A DNA stretch of 60,032 bases, from contig CAITOL010000029.1 of the NCBI GenBank assembly GCA_903893975.1, positions 1 to 60,032 on the forward strand. The letters run 5' to 3'. The translations under genes and the position numbers were made by a program. Each line of letters starts with the position of its first letter. The stretch's first letter is position 1. The stretch is from an uncultured Rhodospirillales bacterium. Its GTDB lineage: Bacteria; Pseudomonadota; Alphaproteobacteria; Acetobacterales; Acetobacteraceae. Positions 7,929 through 16,233 of this stretch are shown in pieces. Under the pieces are notes generated by a model that did no database searches, was not told where the DNA came from, and was given only the letters and a program-made list of their open reading frames with translations.

Positions 7929-9353
7929 CTAAAATCCCTTGCGATTCTCGCGTTTGACCGCGTTGCTGATATCGGTTGCCCGCAGCTGGGCCGGTCCTGG
8001 CGGCAGCAATTTCTCGGCTTTGGTGGCCCAGAGCTTGGCGGTCGCGATGTCGCCGTTCAACAACGCTTCCTCGGCCAACGCAAGGTTTGCCTGACCCAGA
8101 TCGCCCATTTTCCCCCAGGCGACGCCCAATGCATGCCAGCTCAGGCCGTCATCGCCCTCGCGCGCCAGGGCGGATTGCAACTCGGCAATCGCCGGTTTCA
8201 ACAGCAGCGGGTCGCCGGTTTCAATCATCGCCCGGCCGAGCGCGCTGCGGATTTGCGGCTGCTCGGGCGCCAGCCGCACCGCCTCGCGATACGGCGCCAA
8301 GGACAGCCGGCCCCGCCCGCCCTCGAACAGCACCTGCCCCTTCAACTCATATAGCCAGGGGGAGCCGGGCTGTTCGGCCAGCAGCCCGTCGATCAGTTTC
8401 AGCGCTTCGTCCGTGTGGCCCAGCCGATAGAGAGCGATGGCGCGGGTGTAACGTGCCGTTGGGGCGGCATCGGTGTCCCGCACCCGTTGCAGCGTAACCG
8501 AACTTGGGGTCAGGAAGCCGATCAACTTGGCCTTGACCAATTGAAAGCCGGTTTCGAACCCGGGCGGCAGTTTGGCATTGGCATACGGGCTGCGCGCCAG
8601 ATGGTCGGCCACGTTGGCGATCCGCGTCGCGGCCAAAGGATGGGTTTGCACATACGGGTCCTGCATCGATTCCGGCAGGATGGTTTCGTCCTCCAGCCGG
8701 CGGAACATCGCCAGCAAGCCCCGCGCCGACCAATGCAGCCGGTCGAGGAATTCCAACGCTCCCTGATCGGCCGAGGCTTCAATCACCCGGCTAAACCCCA
8801 GGAAATTACGCATCGCCAGTTGCTGGCCGCCCAAGGCGGCGCCAATGCCGGCGCTGCTGGCGGAGTTATCGTAATACGGCGTATGCGCGCTGCTCCGGCT
8901 GCCGCCCACCGCCACCGCCGCCCCCATCAGGGTCGCCGCCAGCCCCTCCAGCATCGCCGCCTGCATTGCTTCCGGCAGCTTGGCGAGGTGGCCGCCCCGG
9001 ATGTGCCCGGTCTCGTGCGCGATCACTCCAACCAGTTCATCCGCCGATTCCGCCTTGGTAATCAGCCCGGTGTTGATGAACATCCGGTTGCCGGTGCTGA
9101 CGAACGAGTTTATGGCGTCATCGCGCACCAGGATGATTCGGACCAGGTTCGGGTCCACACCTGCGGCGCGAAATAGGGGATTGGCGAAATTGCGCAGCAA
9201 GCTTTCGGTTTCCGCGTCGCGCACGATCTCAATCGGCTGGCCGTTGGCCGGCTGCGCCCCGGCACGGGATACCGATCCCGCGACGTGCGCTGCCGCCAGC
9301 AACGACGCCAGAACCAACCGAACCAACCGGATAGCGCGACAAGGACGGGACAT
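7929..9353 (-). CDS. Periplasmic M48 metalloprotease with TPR domain (BepA-like)
   Basis: A 474-residue exported zinc protease resembling BepA/YfgC, which assists and surveys outer-membrane protein assembly. A signal peptide occupies about residues 6-33. The zinc motif HETGH is at 113-117, and the third ligand Glu lies in the later VIEASADQGALEF segment, so the protease should be active. The second half (about 270-470) is made of TPR-like helices (AIALYRLGHTDEALKLIDGL). The start is ambiguous between 9353 and 9371; both overlap the start codon of the divergent lipoprotein gene. A longer open frame reaching 9806 runs antisense through that gene and is not credible as the start. Confidence 0.88.
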   Translation of the reverse strand: MSRPCRAIRLVRLVLASLLAAAHVAGSVSRAGAQPANGQPIEIVRDAETESLLRNFANPLFRAAGVDPNLVRIILVRDDAINSFVSTGNRMFINTGLITKAESADELVGVIAHETGHIRGGHLAKLPEAMQAAMLEGLAATLMGAAVAVGGSRSSAHTPYYDNSASSAGIGAALGGQQLAMRNFLGFSRVIEASADQGALEFLDRLHWSARGLLAMFRRLEDETILPESMQDPYVQTHPLAATRIANVADHLARSPYANAKLPPGFETGFQLVKAKLIGFLTPSSVTLQRVRDTDAAPTARYTRAIALYRLGHTDEALKLIDGLLAEQPGSPWLYELKGQVLFEGGRGRLSLAPYREAVRLAPEQPQIRSALGRAMIETGDPLLLKPAIAELQSALAREGDDGLSWHALGVAWGKMGDLGQANLALAEEALLNGDIATAKLWATKAEKLLPPGPAQLRATDISNAVKRENRKGF

Positions 9354-10797
9354 GCCGCAGACATACCGCATATTTGAACCGCGCTCCAAGGCAAAGGCGC
9401 TGCGCGCGGCGCTTTTGGGCACCGCCATGCTGAGCGCCCTGGCTGGCTGTTCCGCCGTGGATAAGGTCACCGGCCTGTTCGACCGCGGCCCCGCGCCCGG
9501 CGAGGAGGGGGTCGTGGTTGGTTTCGTCGGCAATGCCGTCGCTGATGAGCCGCAAGCCGCCCTGGCCGCCCGCAATGTGCTCGCCACCGGCGGCAATGCG
9601 ATCGACGCGGCAGTGGCCGCCGGTTTCACACTCACCGTCTCGATGCCCTCGCGCGCCGGGCTTGGTGGCGGTGGTGCGTGCCTGGTCTTCCCTGCTGGCG
9701 CCGCCACCGGCCCGCAGGCGATTGTCTTCCCCGCCGCCGCGCCGCAGTCGCCGGCCGGCGACCGTCCGGCGTCGGTGCCGATGATGGCCCGTGGCCTGTT
9801 CGCCATGCATGCCCGCTACGGCAGCCAGAAGTTTGAAAGCTTGCTGGCTCCGGCAGAACAGGCGGCCCGCTTCGGCGTCGTCGTCTCCCGCGCGTTCAGC
9901 CGCGACCTTAGCGTGGTCGGCCGTGCCTTCGCCGCCGATCCGGTGGCGGCGGCACTGTTCTATCGCGACGGTGTGGCCCTTCCCGAAGGCAGCCGCATCG
10001 TCCAGCCCGATCTGGGCAGCGCCTTGGCGCAAATCCGCATCGCCGGCGCCGGGGATTTTTACACCGGCACCTATGCGCGCCGTCTCGTCGAAGGTGCCCC
10101 GCAGGCCGGCGCCGCCCTCACGATGGACGATCTGCGCACCGCTTTGCCGCGCGTGCTGCCGCCGGTGATTGTGCCGTCGCGCTATAATGGCGATTCGGTT
10201 GCTTTCCTGCCGGTCGATGGCGGCCTCGCCGCCGCCGCCGCCTACCAGGTGCTGGCCCGCGACCCGGCGGCGCTTGAGCCAGCCAACGCCCGCGCCTTGG
10301 GCGTCGCCACCCGCTTCCGCCAGCAGGGCGGGGACGCGCAGGCGCTGCTGCAAGCCGATGCGCCCGCCTCCGGCCTCGGCACCCTGCCGGCCTCCACCAG
10401 CCTGGTCACGCTCGACAATGCCGGCAACGCGGTGGCCTGCGCCTTCAGCATGAACAATCTGTTCGGCACCGGCCGCTTTGTGCCCGGCACCGGCATCCTG
10501 CTCGCCGCCGCGCCGGGCAAGATGTCTACCCCGCTGCTCAGCGCGGCGATTGCCTACAACAGCAACCTGCATAATTTCCGCGCCGCCGTTGGTGGCAGTG
10601 GCCAGTCCGGCGCCGCGCTGGCCACCGCGGTGGCGATGGAGCGCACGCTGACCACGGCCAAGGCGATGTCCCAGCCGGTGCCGGAACCGGGCCGGGCCAA
10701 TGTGATCGGCTGCTCCGGCTATCTGCCCGGCAAGGAAGGCACCTGCGTTGCCGCCACCGACCCGCGTGGCGCTGGCCTGTCGGCGGGCAGCAACTAA
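9352..10797 (+). CDS. Gamma-glutamyltransferase-like lipoprotein, active site altered
   Basis: A 481-residue protein with a lipoprotein signal (lipobox LAGC, acylated Cys33), so it is membrane-anchored in the periplasm. The remainder follows the Ntn-hydrolase gamma-glutamyltranspeptidase plan: GGNAIDAAVA at 80-89, GLGGGG at 103-108, FYTGTYARRLVEG near 236-248, and a region matching the small-subunit start (about 347-385: STSLVTLD, GNAV, NNLFGTG, GTGIL). Key residues differ. The usual RETAP segment reads FPAAAP, removing the substrate-binding Arg. The TTH that carries the nucleophilic Thr reads STS, and the SSGG oxyanion segment reads PVDGG. A strong AAGGA site precedes the ATG. It may not be a classical transpeptidase. 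Confidence 0.8.
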   Translation: MPQTYRIFEPRSKAKALRAALLGTAMLSALAGCSAVDKVTGLFDRGPAPGEEGVVVGFVGNAVADEPQAALAARNVLATGGNAIDAAVAAGFTLTVSMPSRAGLGGGGACLVFPAGAATGPQAIVFPAAAPQSPAGDRPASVPMMARGLFAMHARYGSQKFESLLAPAEQAARFGVVVSRAFSRDLSVVGRAFAADPVAAALFYRDGVALPEGSRIVQPDLGSALAQIRIAGAGDFYTGTYARRLVEGAPQAGAALTMDDLRTALPRVLPPVIVPSRYNGDSVAFLPVDGGLAAAAAYQVLARDPAALEPANARALGVATRFRQQGGDAQALLQADAPASGLGTLPASTSLVTLDNAGNAVACAFSMNNLFGTGRFVPGTGILLAAAPGKMSTPLLSAAIAYNSNLHNFRAAVGGSGQSGAALATAVAMERTLTTAKAMSQPVPEPGRANVIGCSGYLPGKEGTCVAATDPRGAGLSAGSN

Positions 10798-10799
10798 CC

Positions 10800-11960
10800 A
10801 TGGCCTTGAAAATTGGGCGGGGTGCTGCCGCCCCGCCGTTCATGGTGATGGACGTCATCACCGCCGCCAATGCGCGCCAGGCCAGCCTGCCCGCCAACGC
10901 GCCGCATGTCATCCGCATGGAAGTCGGCCAACCCGCCACCGGTGCGCCAGCCGGCGCGGTGGCGGCCGTTCAGGCCGCCCTGCAAGCCGGCCTGCCGATG
11001 GGCTATACCGAGGCATTCGGCCTGCCCAGCCTGCGCGCCCGGCTGCGCCGCCATATCGGCGAATGGTATAATCTGGACGTCGATCCCAGCCGCATCGCCG
11101 TCACCGTCGGTGCCTCCGGCGCCTTTCCGCTCGCCTTCCTGGCGGCGTTCGATCCGGGCGACCGGGTGGCGATGGCCACCCCGTTCTACCCGCCTTACGT
11201 CAACATCCTCACCGCGCTCGGCATGGTGCCGGTGATGCTGGAAACCGGGCCTGAAACCCGCTTTCAACCCAGCGTCGCCGCGCTCGAACAGCTGCATCCG
11301 CGCCCGGACGGGCTGATCGTCGCCAGCCCCTGCAACCCCGCCGGCACCATGCTGCACCCCGATGAACTGGCCGCCATCGCCCGCTGGTGCCACGAAAACG
11401 GCGTCCGGCTGATCTCAGACGAAATCTACCACGGCCTGCATTACGATGCGCCGCTGGCCACCGCCGCCGCGCATAGCCCGAGCGCGATCGTGGTCAACAG
11501 CTTCTCCAAATATTTTTCCATGACCGGCTGGCGCATCGGCTGGCTGGTGCTGCCGGATGATCTGGTGCGCCCGGTGGAATGCCTGGCGCAGAACATGTTC
11601 ATCTCCGCCCCGCATATCGCCCAGATCGCTGCGGAGGCTGCCTTCGACTGCACCGCCGAACTGCAAGCCAACATCGCCCGCTACCGCCGCTCCCGCGATC
11701 TGCTGGTGCAGGCGCTGCCGGCCGCCGGCTTCCCCCGGCTCAGCCCGGCCGAAGGCGCGTTCTACCTCTATGCCGACATTGCCGACCGCACCAACGACGC
11801 GCAGGCCTTCTGCGCCCGCATGCTGCGTGAAACCGGCATCGCCGCCAGCCCCGGGGTGGATTTCGACCGCGCCCGCGGCCACCACTTCGTCCGTTTCAGC
11901 TATTGCGGCCCGGAAGCCGACATGGCCGAAGCCGCGCGGCGGCTGGCCAACTGGCGCTAG
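10800..11960 (+). CDS. Class I/II aminotransferase (PLP-dependent)
   Basis: A 386-residue fold-type I aminotransferase of the aspartate/alanine aminotransferase superfamily, cytosolic. The PLP lysine is Lys237 in SFSKYFSMTGWRIGW, the cofactor phosphate and ring contacts are in the SPCNPAGT segment (176-183) and SDEIYHGL, and the C-terminal Arg that binds the substrate carboxylate is in HHFVRFSYC. It begins two bases after the stop of the GGT-like gene on the same strand, so the two are probably one operon. The specific amino donor cannot be told from the sequence. Length and motifs are complete. Confidence 0.9.
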   Translation: MALKIGRGAAAPPFMVMDVITAANARQASLPANAPHVIRMEVGQPATGAPAGAVAAVQAALQAGLPMGYTEAFGLPSLRARLRRHIGEWYNLDVDPSRIAVTVGASGAFPLAFLAAFDPGDRVAMATPFYPPYVNILTALGMVPVMLETGPETRFQPSVAALEQLHPRPDGLIVASPCNPAGTMLHPDELAAIARWCHENGVRLISDEIYHGLHYDAPLATAAAHSPSAIVVNSFSKYFSMTGWRIGWLVLPDDLVRPVECLAQNMFISAPHIAQIAAEAAFDCTAELQANIARYRRSRDLLVQALPAAGFPRLSPAEGAFYLYADIADRTNDAQAFCARMLRETGIAASPGVDFDRARGHHFVRFSYCGPEADMAEAARRLANWR

Positions 11961-11979
11961 AAGCTGGCGCTAACCCGCG

Positions 11980-12007
11980 CCTGCCCCCGCCGCAGGGCGA
12001 GGGCAGG
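11980..12007. terminator. GC-rich hairpin between convergent genes
   Basis: CCTGCCC pairs with GGGCAGG, and after a C-A mismatch CGCC pairs with GGCG around a GCAG loop. It sits in the 55-base gap between the ends of the aminotransferase and amidohydrolase genes. There is no T-run on either side, so factor-independent termination is uncertain. Confidence 0.3.
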
Positions 12008-12015
12008 GCAGAGGG

Positions 12016-13221
12016 CTAGCCCAGTTCCTGCTGCACCACGCTCACCCAATACGCCGCCCCGGTCGGGATGATGGCGTCGTTGAAGTTGTATTGCGGCGTG
12101 TGCACCTGGTGCATGCTGCCATCGGGGTTCACCCCGTTGCCGAGGAAAATAAACGCCCCCGGCCGCTGCTCCATCATATAGGCGAAATCCTCGCCGCCCG
12201 TGGTCGGGGTAATGTTCGGCATCACATTGCCGCTGCCCACCAGCGCCGTAGCTGCGGCAATGGCGGTATCGGTCTGCTCGTCCTTGTTATGCAGCGGGGT
12301 GGCGAACCACCCCAGATCCACCTCCGCCGTGCAGCCATTGGCCGCCGCCATCGCATGCGCCAGCTCGCGCATCCGCCGGTCGATGATCTCTTTGGTTTCC
12401 TTGTTGAAATGCCGCATCGTGCCGGTAATCTCAATCTCGGCCGGCATCACGTTCGACGACTGGTTCGACCCGCCATGGATCGAGCCCACGCTGATCACCG
12501 CCGTCTCCAGCGGGGAGATATTGCGGCTGACCACGGTTTGCAGCGCCATGATGTACTGCGCCGCCGCGATGGTCACGTCGGTCGCCTTATGCGGGGTGGC
12601 ACCGCCATGCCCGCCCGTGCCGTGGAAATTCACCTGCCAGCGCCCGCCACCGGCCATGAACGCGCCCTTGCGGATGGCGAACTTGCCGGCTTCGTAGCCG
12701 GGCATGTTGTGCAGGCCATAAATCGCATCGCATGGAAACCGCTCGAACAGGCCATCCTTCAGCATGGCGATGGCACCGCCCCGCCCTTCCTCGGCCGGCT
12801 GGAAGATCAGGTTCACCGTGCCGGCGAAATCCCGGTTGCGGGACAGATACTTCGCCGCGCCCAGCAGCATGGTGGTGTGCCCGTCATGCCCGCAGGCATG
12901 CATCACCCCGGGGTTTTTGGACGCATACTCCACCCCGGTCTGCTCCGGAATTGCCAGCGCATCCATATCCGCCCGCAGGCCAATGGCGGTTTTGCGGTTC
13001 GATGCCCCCACCGGCCGGGTGCCACGGATCACCCCGACCACGCCGGTCACGCCGACGCCTTCGGTGACCTCAATCCCCCATTCCCGCAGCTTGGCCGCCA
13101 CCAGGGCGGCGGTGCGCACTTCCTCCAGCCCCATTTCGGGGTGGGCATGAATGTCCTGGCGGATCGCGGTCAGTTCCGCATGATCCTGGCTGATTTCGGC
13201 AATGACCGTCTCAAGGCTCAT
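12016..13221 (-). CDS. M20 family amidohydrolase (hippurate hydrolase type), copy 2
   Basis: A 401-residue di-metal amidohydrolase of the M20D/hippuricase group, which hydrolyses N-acyl amino acids or similar amides. Metal ligands are visible: HACGHDGH (108-115), the catalytic and metal glutamates in FQPAEEGRGG, the His in IYGLHNMPG, and the last His in HQVHTPQYNFND. No signal peptide, so cytosolic. It lies 12 bases downstream of a paralogue with which it shares about 95 percent identity over the first 190 residues but only about three quarters afterwards (counted by eye). It is the last gene of an operon headed by a family-5 solute-binding protein, which points to uptake followed by hydrolysis of a peptide-like or N-acyl substrate. 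Confidence 0.92.
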   Translation of the reverse strand: MSLETVIAEISQDHAELTAIRQDIHAHPEMGLEEVRTAALVAAKLREWGIEVTEGVGVTGVVGVIRGTRPVGASNRKTAIGLRADMDALAIPEQTGVEYASKNPGVMHACGHDGHTTMLLGAAKYLSRNRDFAGTVNLIFQPAEEGRGGAIAMLKDGLFERFPCDAIYGLHNMPGYEAGKFAIRKGAFMAGGGRWQVNFHGTGGHGGATPHKATDVTIAAAQYIMALQTVVSRNISPLETAVISVGSIHGGSNQSSNVMPAEIEITGTMRHFNKETKEIIDRRMRELAHAMAAANGCTAEVDLGWFATPLHNKDEQTDTAIAAATALVGSGNVMPNITPTTGGEDFAYMMEQRPGAFIFLGNGVNPDGSMHQVHTPQYNFNDAIIPTGAAYWVSVVQQELG

Positions 13222-13233
13222 ATCCCGCTCTCC

Positions 13234-14442
13234 TTAAGCGCCCAGTTCCTGCTGCACGATCTGCGCCCAGTAGGCGACACCGTAGGGAATGACCGCGTCG
13301 TTGAAATTGTAATGCGGCGTGTGCACCTGATGCGTGCTGCCATCCTCATTCACGCCATTGCCGAGGAAAATGAACGCCCCCGGCCGCTGTTCCATCATGA
13401 AGGCGAAATCCTCACCACCAGTGGTCGCCGGCGTGTTCGGATGCACCGCGCCGTCCCCCACCAGCGCGCGGGCGGCGGCCAGTGCCACGTCGGTCTGCTC
13501 GCTGGCATTGATCAGCGGCGTGGTGCCCCAGCGCAGCGTCACCTCCGCCGAGCAGCCATTCGCGCCGGCCATCGCATGCGCCAGATCGGTCAGGCGGCGG
13601 TCGATGGTGGCCATCACCTCTTTGTCGAAGGCGCGCATGGTGCCGGTGATTTCCATTTCGGACGGCATCACGTTCGGCGACTGGTTCGACCCGCCATGGA
13701 TCGAACCAACGCTGATCACCGCCGTATCCAATGGGGAGACATTGCGGCTGACCACGGTCTGGATCGCCATCACATATTGCGCCAGCGCGATGGAAACGTC
13801 GGTGGATTTATGCGGATACGCCCCGCCATGCCCGCCCGTACCGTGGAACACCACCTTCCACGCCCCGGTGCCCGCCATGAACGCGCCCTTGCGGATGCCG
13901 AACTTGCCGGCGGCATAGCCGGGCATGTTGTGCAGCCCATAAATCGCATCGCACGGGAAGCGTTCGAACAGCCCGTCTTTCAGCATCGCATTGGCGCCGC
14001 CCCGGCCTTCCTCGGCCGGCTGGAAGATCAGGTTCACCGTGCCGGCGAAATCCCGGTTGCGGGACAGATACTTGGCCGCACCCAGCAGCATCGCCGTATG
14101 CCCGTCATGCCCGCAGGCATGCATCACGCCCGGATTTTTGGACGCGTAGTCCACCCCGGTCTGCTCCGGGATCGCCAGCGCATCCATGTCCGCGCGCAGT
14201 CCGATGGCGGTGTGGCGGTTGGATGCGCCAACCGGCCGCGTGCCACGGATCACCCCGACCACGCCGGTCACGCCGACGCCTTCGGTCACCTCAATCCCCC
14301 ATTCGCGCAGCTTGGCCGCCACAATGCCGGCGGTGCGCACCTCCTCCAGCCCCATTTCGGGATGGGCGTGGATATCCTGGCGGATCGCGGTCAGTTCGGC
14401 ATGGTCTTGGGCGATATCGGCGAGCAGATGGTCGAGGGTCAT
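13234..14442 (-). CDS. M20 family amidohydrolase (hippurate hydrolase type), copy 1
   Basis: A 402-residue paralogue of the neighbouring amidohydrolase with the same intact ligand set (HACGHDGH, QPAEEGRGG, YGLHNMPG, HQVHTPHYNFND). The ATG at 14442 (MTLDHLL) is chosen because it aligns with the start of the paralogue (MSLETVI) and has a GGGAA-type site 8 bases upstream; an upstream in-frame ATG at 14460 is the alternative. Differences from copy 2 concentrate in the dimerisation/lid domain (about 190-300), the part that shapes substrate choice in this family. The two copies may therefore have diverged in specificity while their catalytic halves stayed nearly identical. Confidence 0.92.
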   Translation of the reverse strand: MTLDHLLADIAQDHAELTAIRQDIHAHPEMGLEEVRTAGIVAAKLREWGIEVTEGVGVTGVVGVIRGTRPVGASNRHTAIGLRADMDALAIPEQTGVDYASKNPGVMHACGHDGHTAMLLGAAKYLSRNRDFAGTVNLIFQPAEEGRGGANAMLKDGLFERFPCDAIYGLHNMPGYAAGKFGIRKGAFMAGTGAWKVVFHGTGGHGGAYPHKSTDVSIALAQYVMAIQTVVSRNVSPLDTAVISVGSIHGGSNQSPNVMPSEMEITGTMRAFDKEVMATIDRRLTDLAHAMAGANGCSAEVTLRWGTTPLINASEQTDVALAAARALVGDGAVHPNTPATTGGEDFAFMMEQRPGAFIFLGNGVNEDGSTHQVHTPHYNFNDAVIPYGVAYWAQIVQQELGA

Positions 14443-14526
14443 GACAGAAATTCCCGGCAAGGACGATAAGCCCAGGACACTAGAGCGGTTTACCGCCGTT
14501 TGAAAATGGCCCCGGCCAGGCCCGCA

Positions 14527-16125
14527 TCAGGCCCGGCGCACATTCCACATGACGGCGAAATCGCATTCGACGAAATTGGTCAGGTCGCGCCGATACGCCG
14601 TCTTCGGCCGCCAGAAGCCCAGCGGCACGCAGGCGACATCGTCCATCGCGGTGCGCTGCGCGGCGGCAAACGCCGCCTGCCGTGCCGCTGGGTCGGTCGC
14701 GGACAGCCAGTCATCGACATGCTGTTCCGCCTCCGCGCTGAAATACGACCCCGGCCAGCCGCCTTCGGTCGGGCCACGGGTAAAGTAGTTCACCGCCGGA
14801 TTGGCCAGCGACCCCGCCAGCGCGCTGGTATGGAACATGCTCCAGCCGCCTTTATCCGGTGGCGCCTTCGAGGTGCGCCGTTGCAGCATGCTGCCGAAAT
14901 CCATCTCAACCACTTCGACATTGAACCCCAGCCGGGTCAGCAGATCGGCCGAGACCAGCCCCTGGTCGGACAGCACGCTGTAATCAACCGGGTTGATGAT
15001 CACCACCTTCTCGCCCTTGTAGCCGGCCGCCAGCACGGCCGCTTTCAGCTTGGCGTAATCCTTCGGCGCCTTCATCGCCTCCCCGCCATATTCGGTCACG
15101 CCGGGCAGGCCGCACAGAAACATCGAATGGCAGGTGCTGAAACTGTCGTCGTCGCCCTGGATGGCGCGCAGATAATCCACCTGATTGACCGCATCGCGCA
15201 CGATCCGCCGGATCACCACATTGTCGAACGGCGGATGCAGGAAGTTGAACCGCGCGACCGAGCCGAGGCCGAACGGGCTCGAATTGCGCACCACGATCTC
15301 CGGGTTCTTGCGCAGTTGCGGCACCAGGTCGAGCAACGCCGCCTCGTACCAATCCACTTCACCCTTGGCCAGCGCCGCCGCAGCTGTGGATTGATCGGGA
15401 ATAATCGTCCACTCCACCCGATCGAAATTCACCCGCTTGCCGCCAGACGTCCAGTTCGCCGGCTCATCGCGCGGCACATAGGCTTCGTTGCGCTGATACA
15501 CCACCCGGCTGCCGGGGGTGTATTCGCTTTGCAGGAACTTATACGGGCCGGAGCCAACCACTTCCGTAACCGGCTTGAACGGATCGGTCATCGCCAGCCG
15601 TTCGGGGATGATGAACAGCGGGATCGGCGCCGGATGGGCCAGCGCGTCGAGCAGCGCGCCCATCGGGCGCTTGAGCATGATCCGGAACGTGCGGTCATCC
15701 GGCGCATCCATCCGGTCGGTAAAGCCCGCCAGCGCCTGGCCGAAACTGTCGCGCGCCGACCAGCGCTTGATGCTGGCAATACAATCCCGGCCGCGCACCG
15801 GCTCCCCATCATGGAATTTCAGCCCCGGCCGCAGCTTGAAGGTCCAGGTCCTGTTGTCGTCGGACACGCTATGCCCCTCGACCATCTGCGGCTGCGGCCG
15901 GTTCTGCGCGTCCACGCCATAAAGGCAGTCGAACGCGGCGAACCCGTGATTGATGGTCACGCCGGCGGTGCTGATGGTCGGGTCCAGAAAGGACAGGTTG
16001 GCGGACGGGATGATCCGCAACGTGCGCGCCCGCGTATCCTGCCCCAAGGCCGGCAGCGGCAATGCGGCGGCAGCAGCGGCCTTGATCAGGGTGCGGCGGT
16101 GCAAGGCGGTTTTGGGCGATGTCAT
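14527..16125 (-). CDS. ABC transporter substrate-binding protein, family 5, Tat-type signal
   Basis: A 532-residue periplasmic binding protein of the oligopeptide/dipeptide class. The N-terminus has a twin-arginine-like motif (HRRTLIK, then an alanine-rich stretch and ALG), suggesting Tat export. Family features are LSFLDPTISTAGVT, the DNRTWTFKLRPGLKFHDG segment, VVGSGPYKF and a C-terminal WRPKTAYRRDL. Two M20 amidohydrolases follow 84 bases downstream on the same strand, so a ligand with an amide or peptide bond is plausible. No permease or ATPase gene is adjacent; the protein must share a transporter encoded elsewhere. The 100 bases upstream hold the promoter and the left end of the IS630 element. 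Confidence 0.9.
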   Translation of the reverse strand: MTSPKTALHRRTLIKAAAAAALPLPALGQDTRARTLRIIPSANLSFLDPTISTAGVTINHGFAAFDCLYGVDAQNRPQPQMVEGHSVSDDNRTWTFKLRPGLKFHDGEPVRGRDCIASIKRWSARDSFGQALAGFTDRMDAPDDRTFRIMLKRPMGALLDALAHPAPIPLFIIPERLAMTDPFKPVTEVVGSGPYKFLQSEYTPGSRVVYQRNEAYVPRDEPANWTSGGKRVNFDRVEWTIIPDQSTAAAALAKGEVDWYEAALLDLVPQLRKNPEIVVRNSSPFGLGSVARFNFLHPPFDNVVIRRIVRDAVNQVDYLRAIQGDDDSFSTCHSMFLCGLPGVTEYGGEAMKAPKDYAKLKAAVLAAGYKGEKVVIINPVDYSVLSDQGLVSADLLTRLGFNVEVVEMDFGSMLQRRTSKAPPDKGGWSMFHTSALAGSLANPAVNYFTRGPTEGGWPGSYFSAEAEQHVDDWLSATDPAARQAAFAAAQRTAMDDVACVPLGFWRPKTAYRRDLTNFVECDFAVMWNVRRA

Positions 16126-16233
16126 TGGGCGCTCCTCTGGCCAGCAGTGCGGCCTTGGGGGGAGCGTAGAACCGGTGGAGCAGGGGCGGCAAGGTGGGGA
16201 AGAGGAAGCACTCCTTTTTTGAAAAAAAGGATA

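Noticed and set aside
9354-9806. Extended N-terminus for the M48 protease
   Set aside because: It would run antisense through the lipoprotein gene and bury the signal peptide inside the protein.
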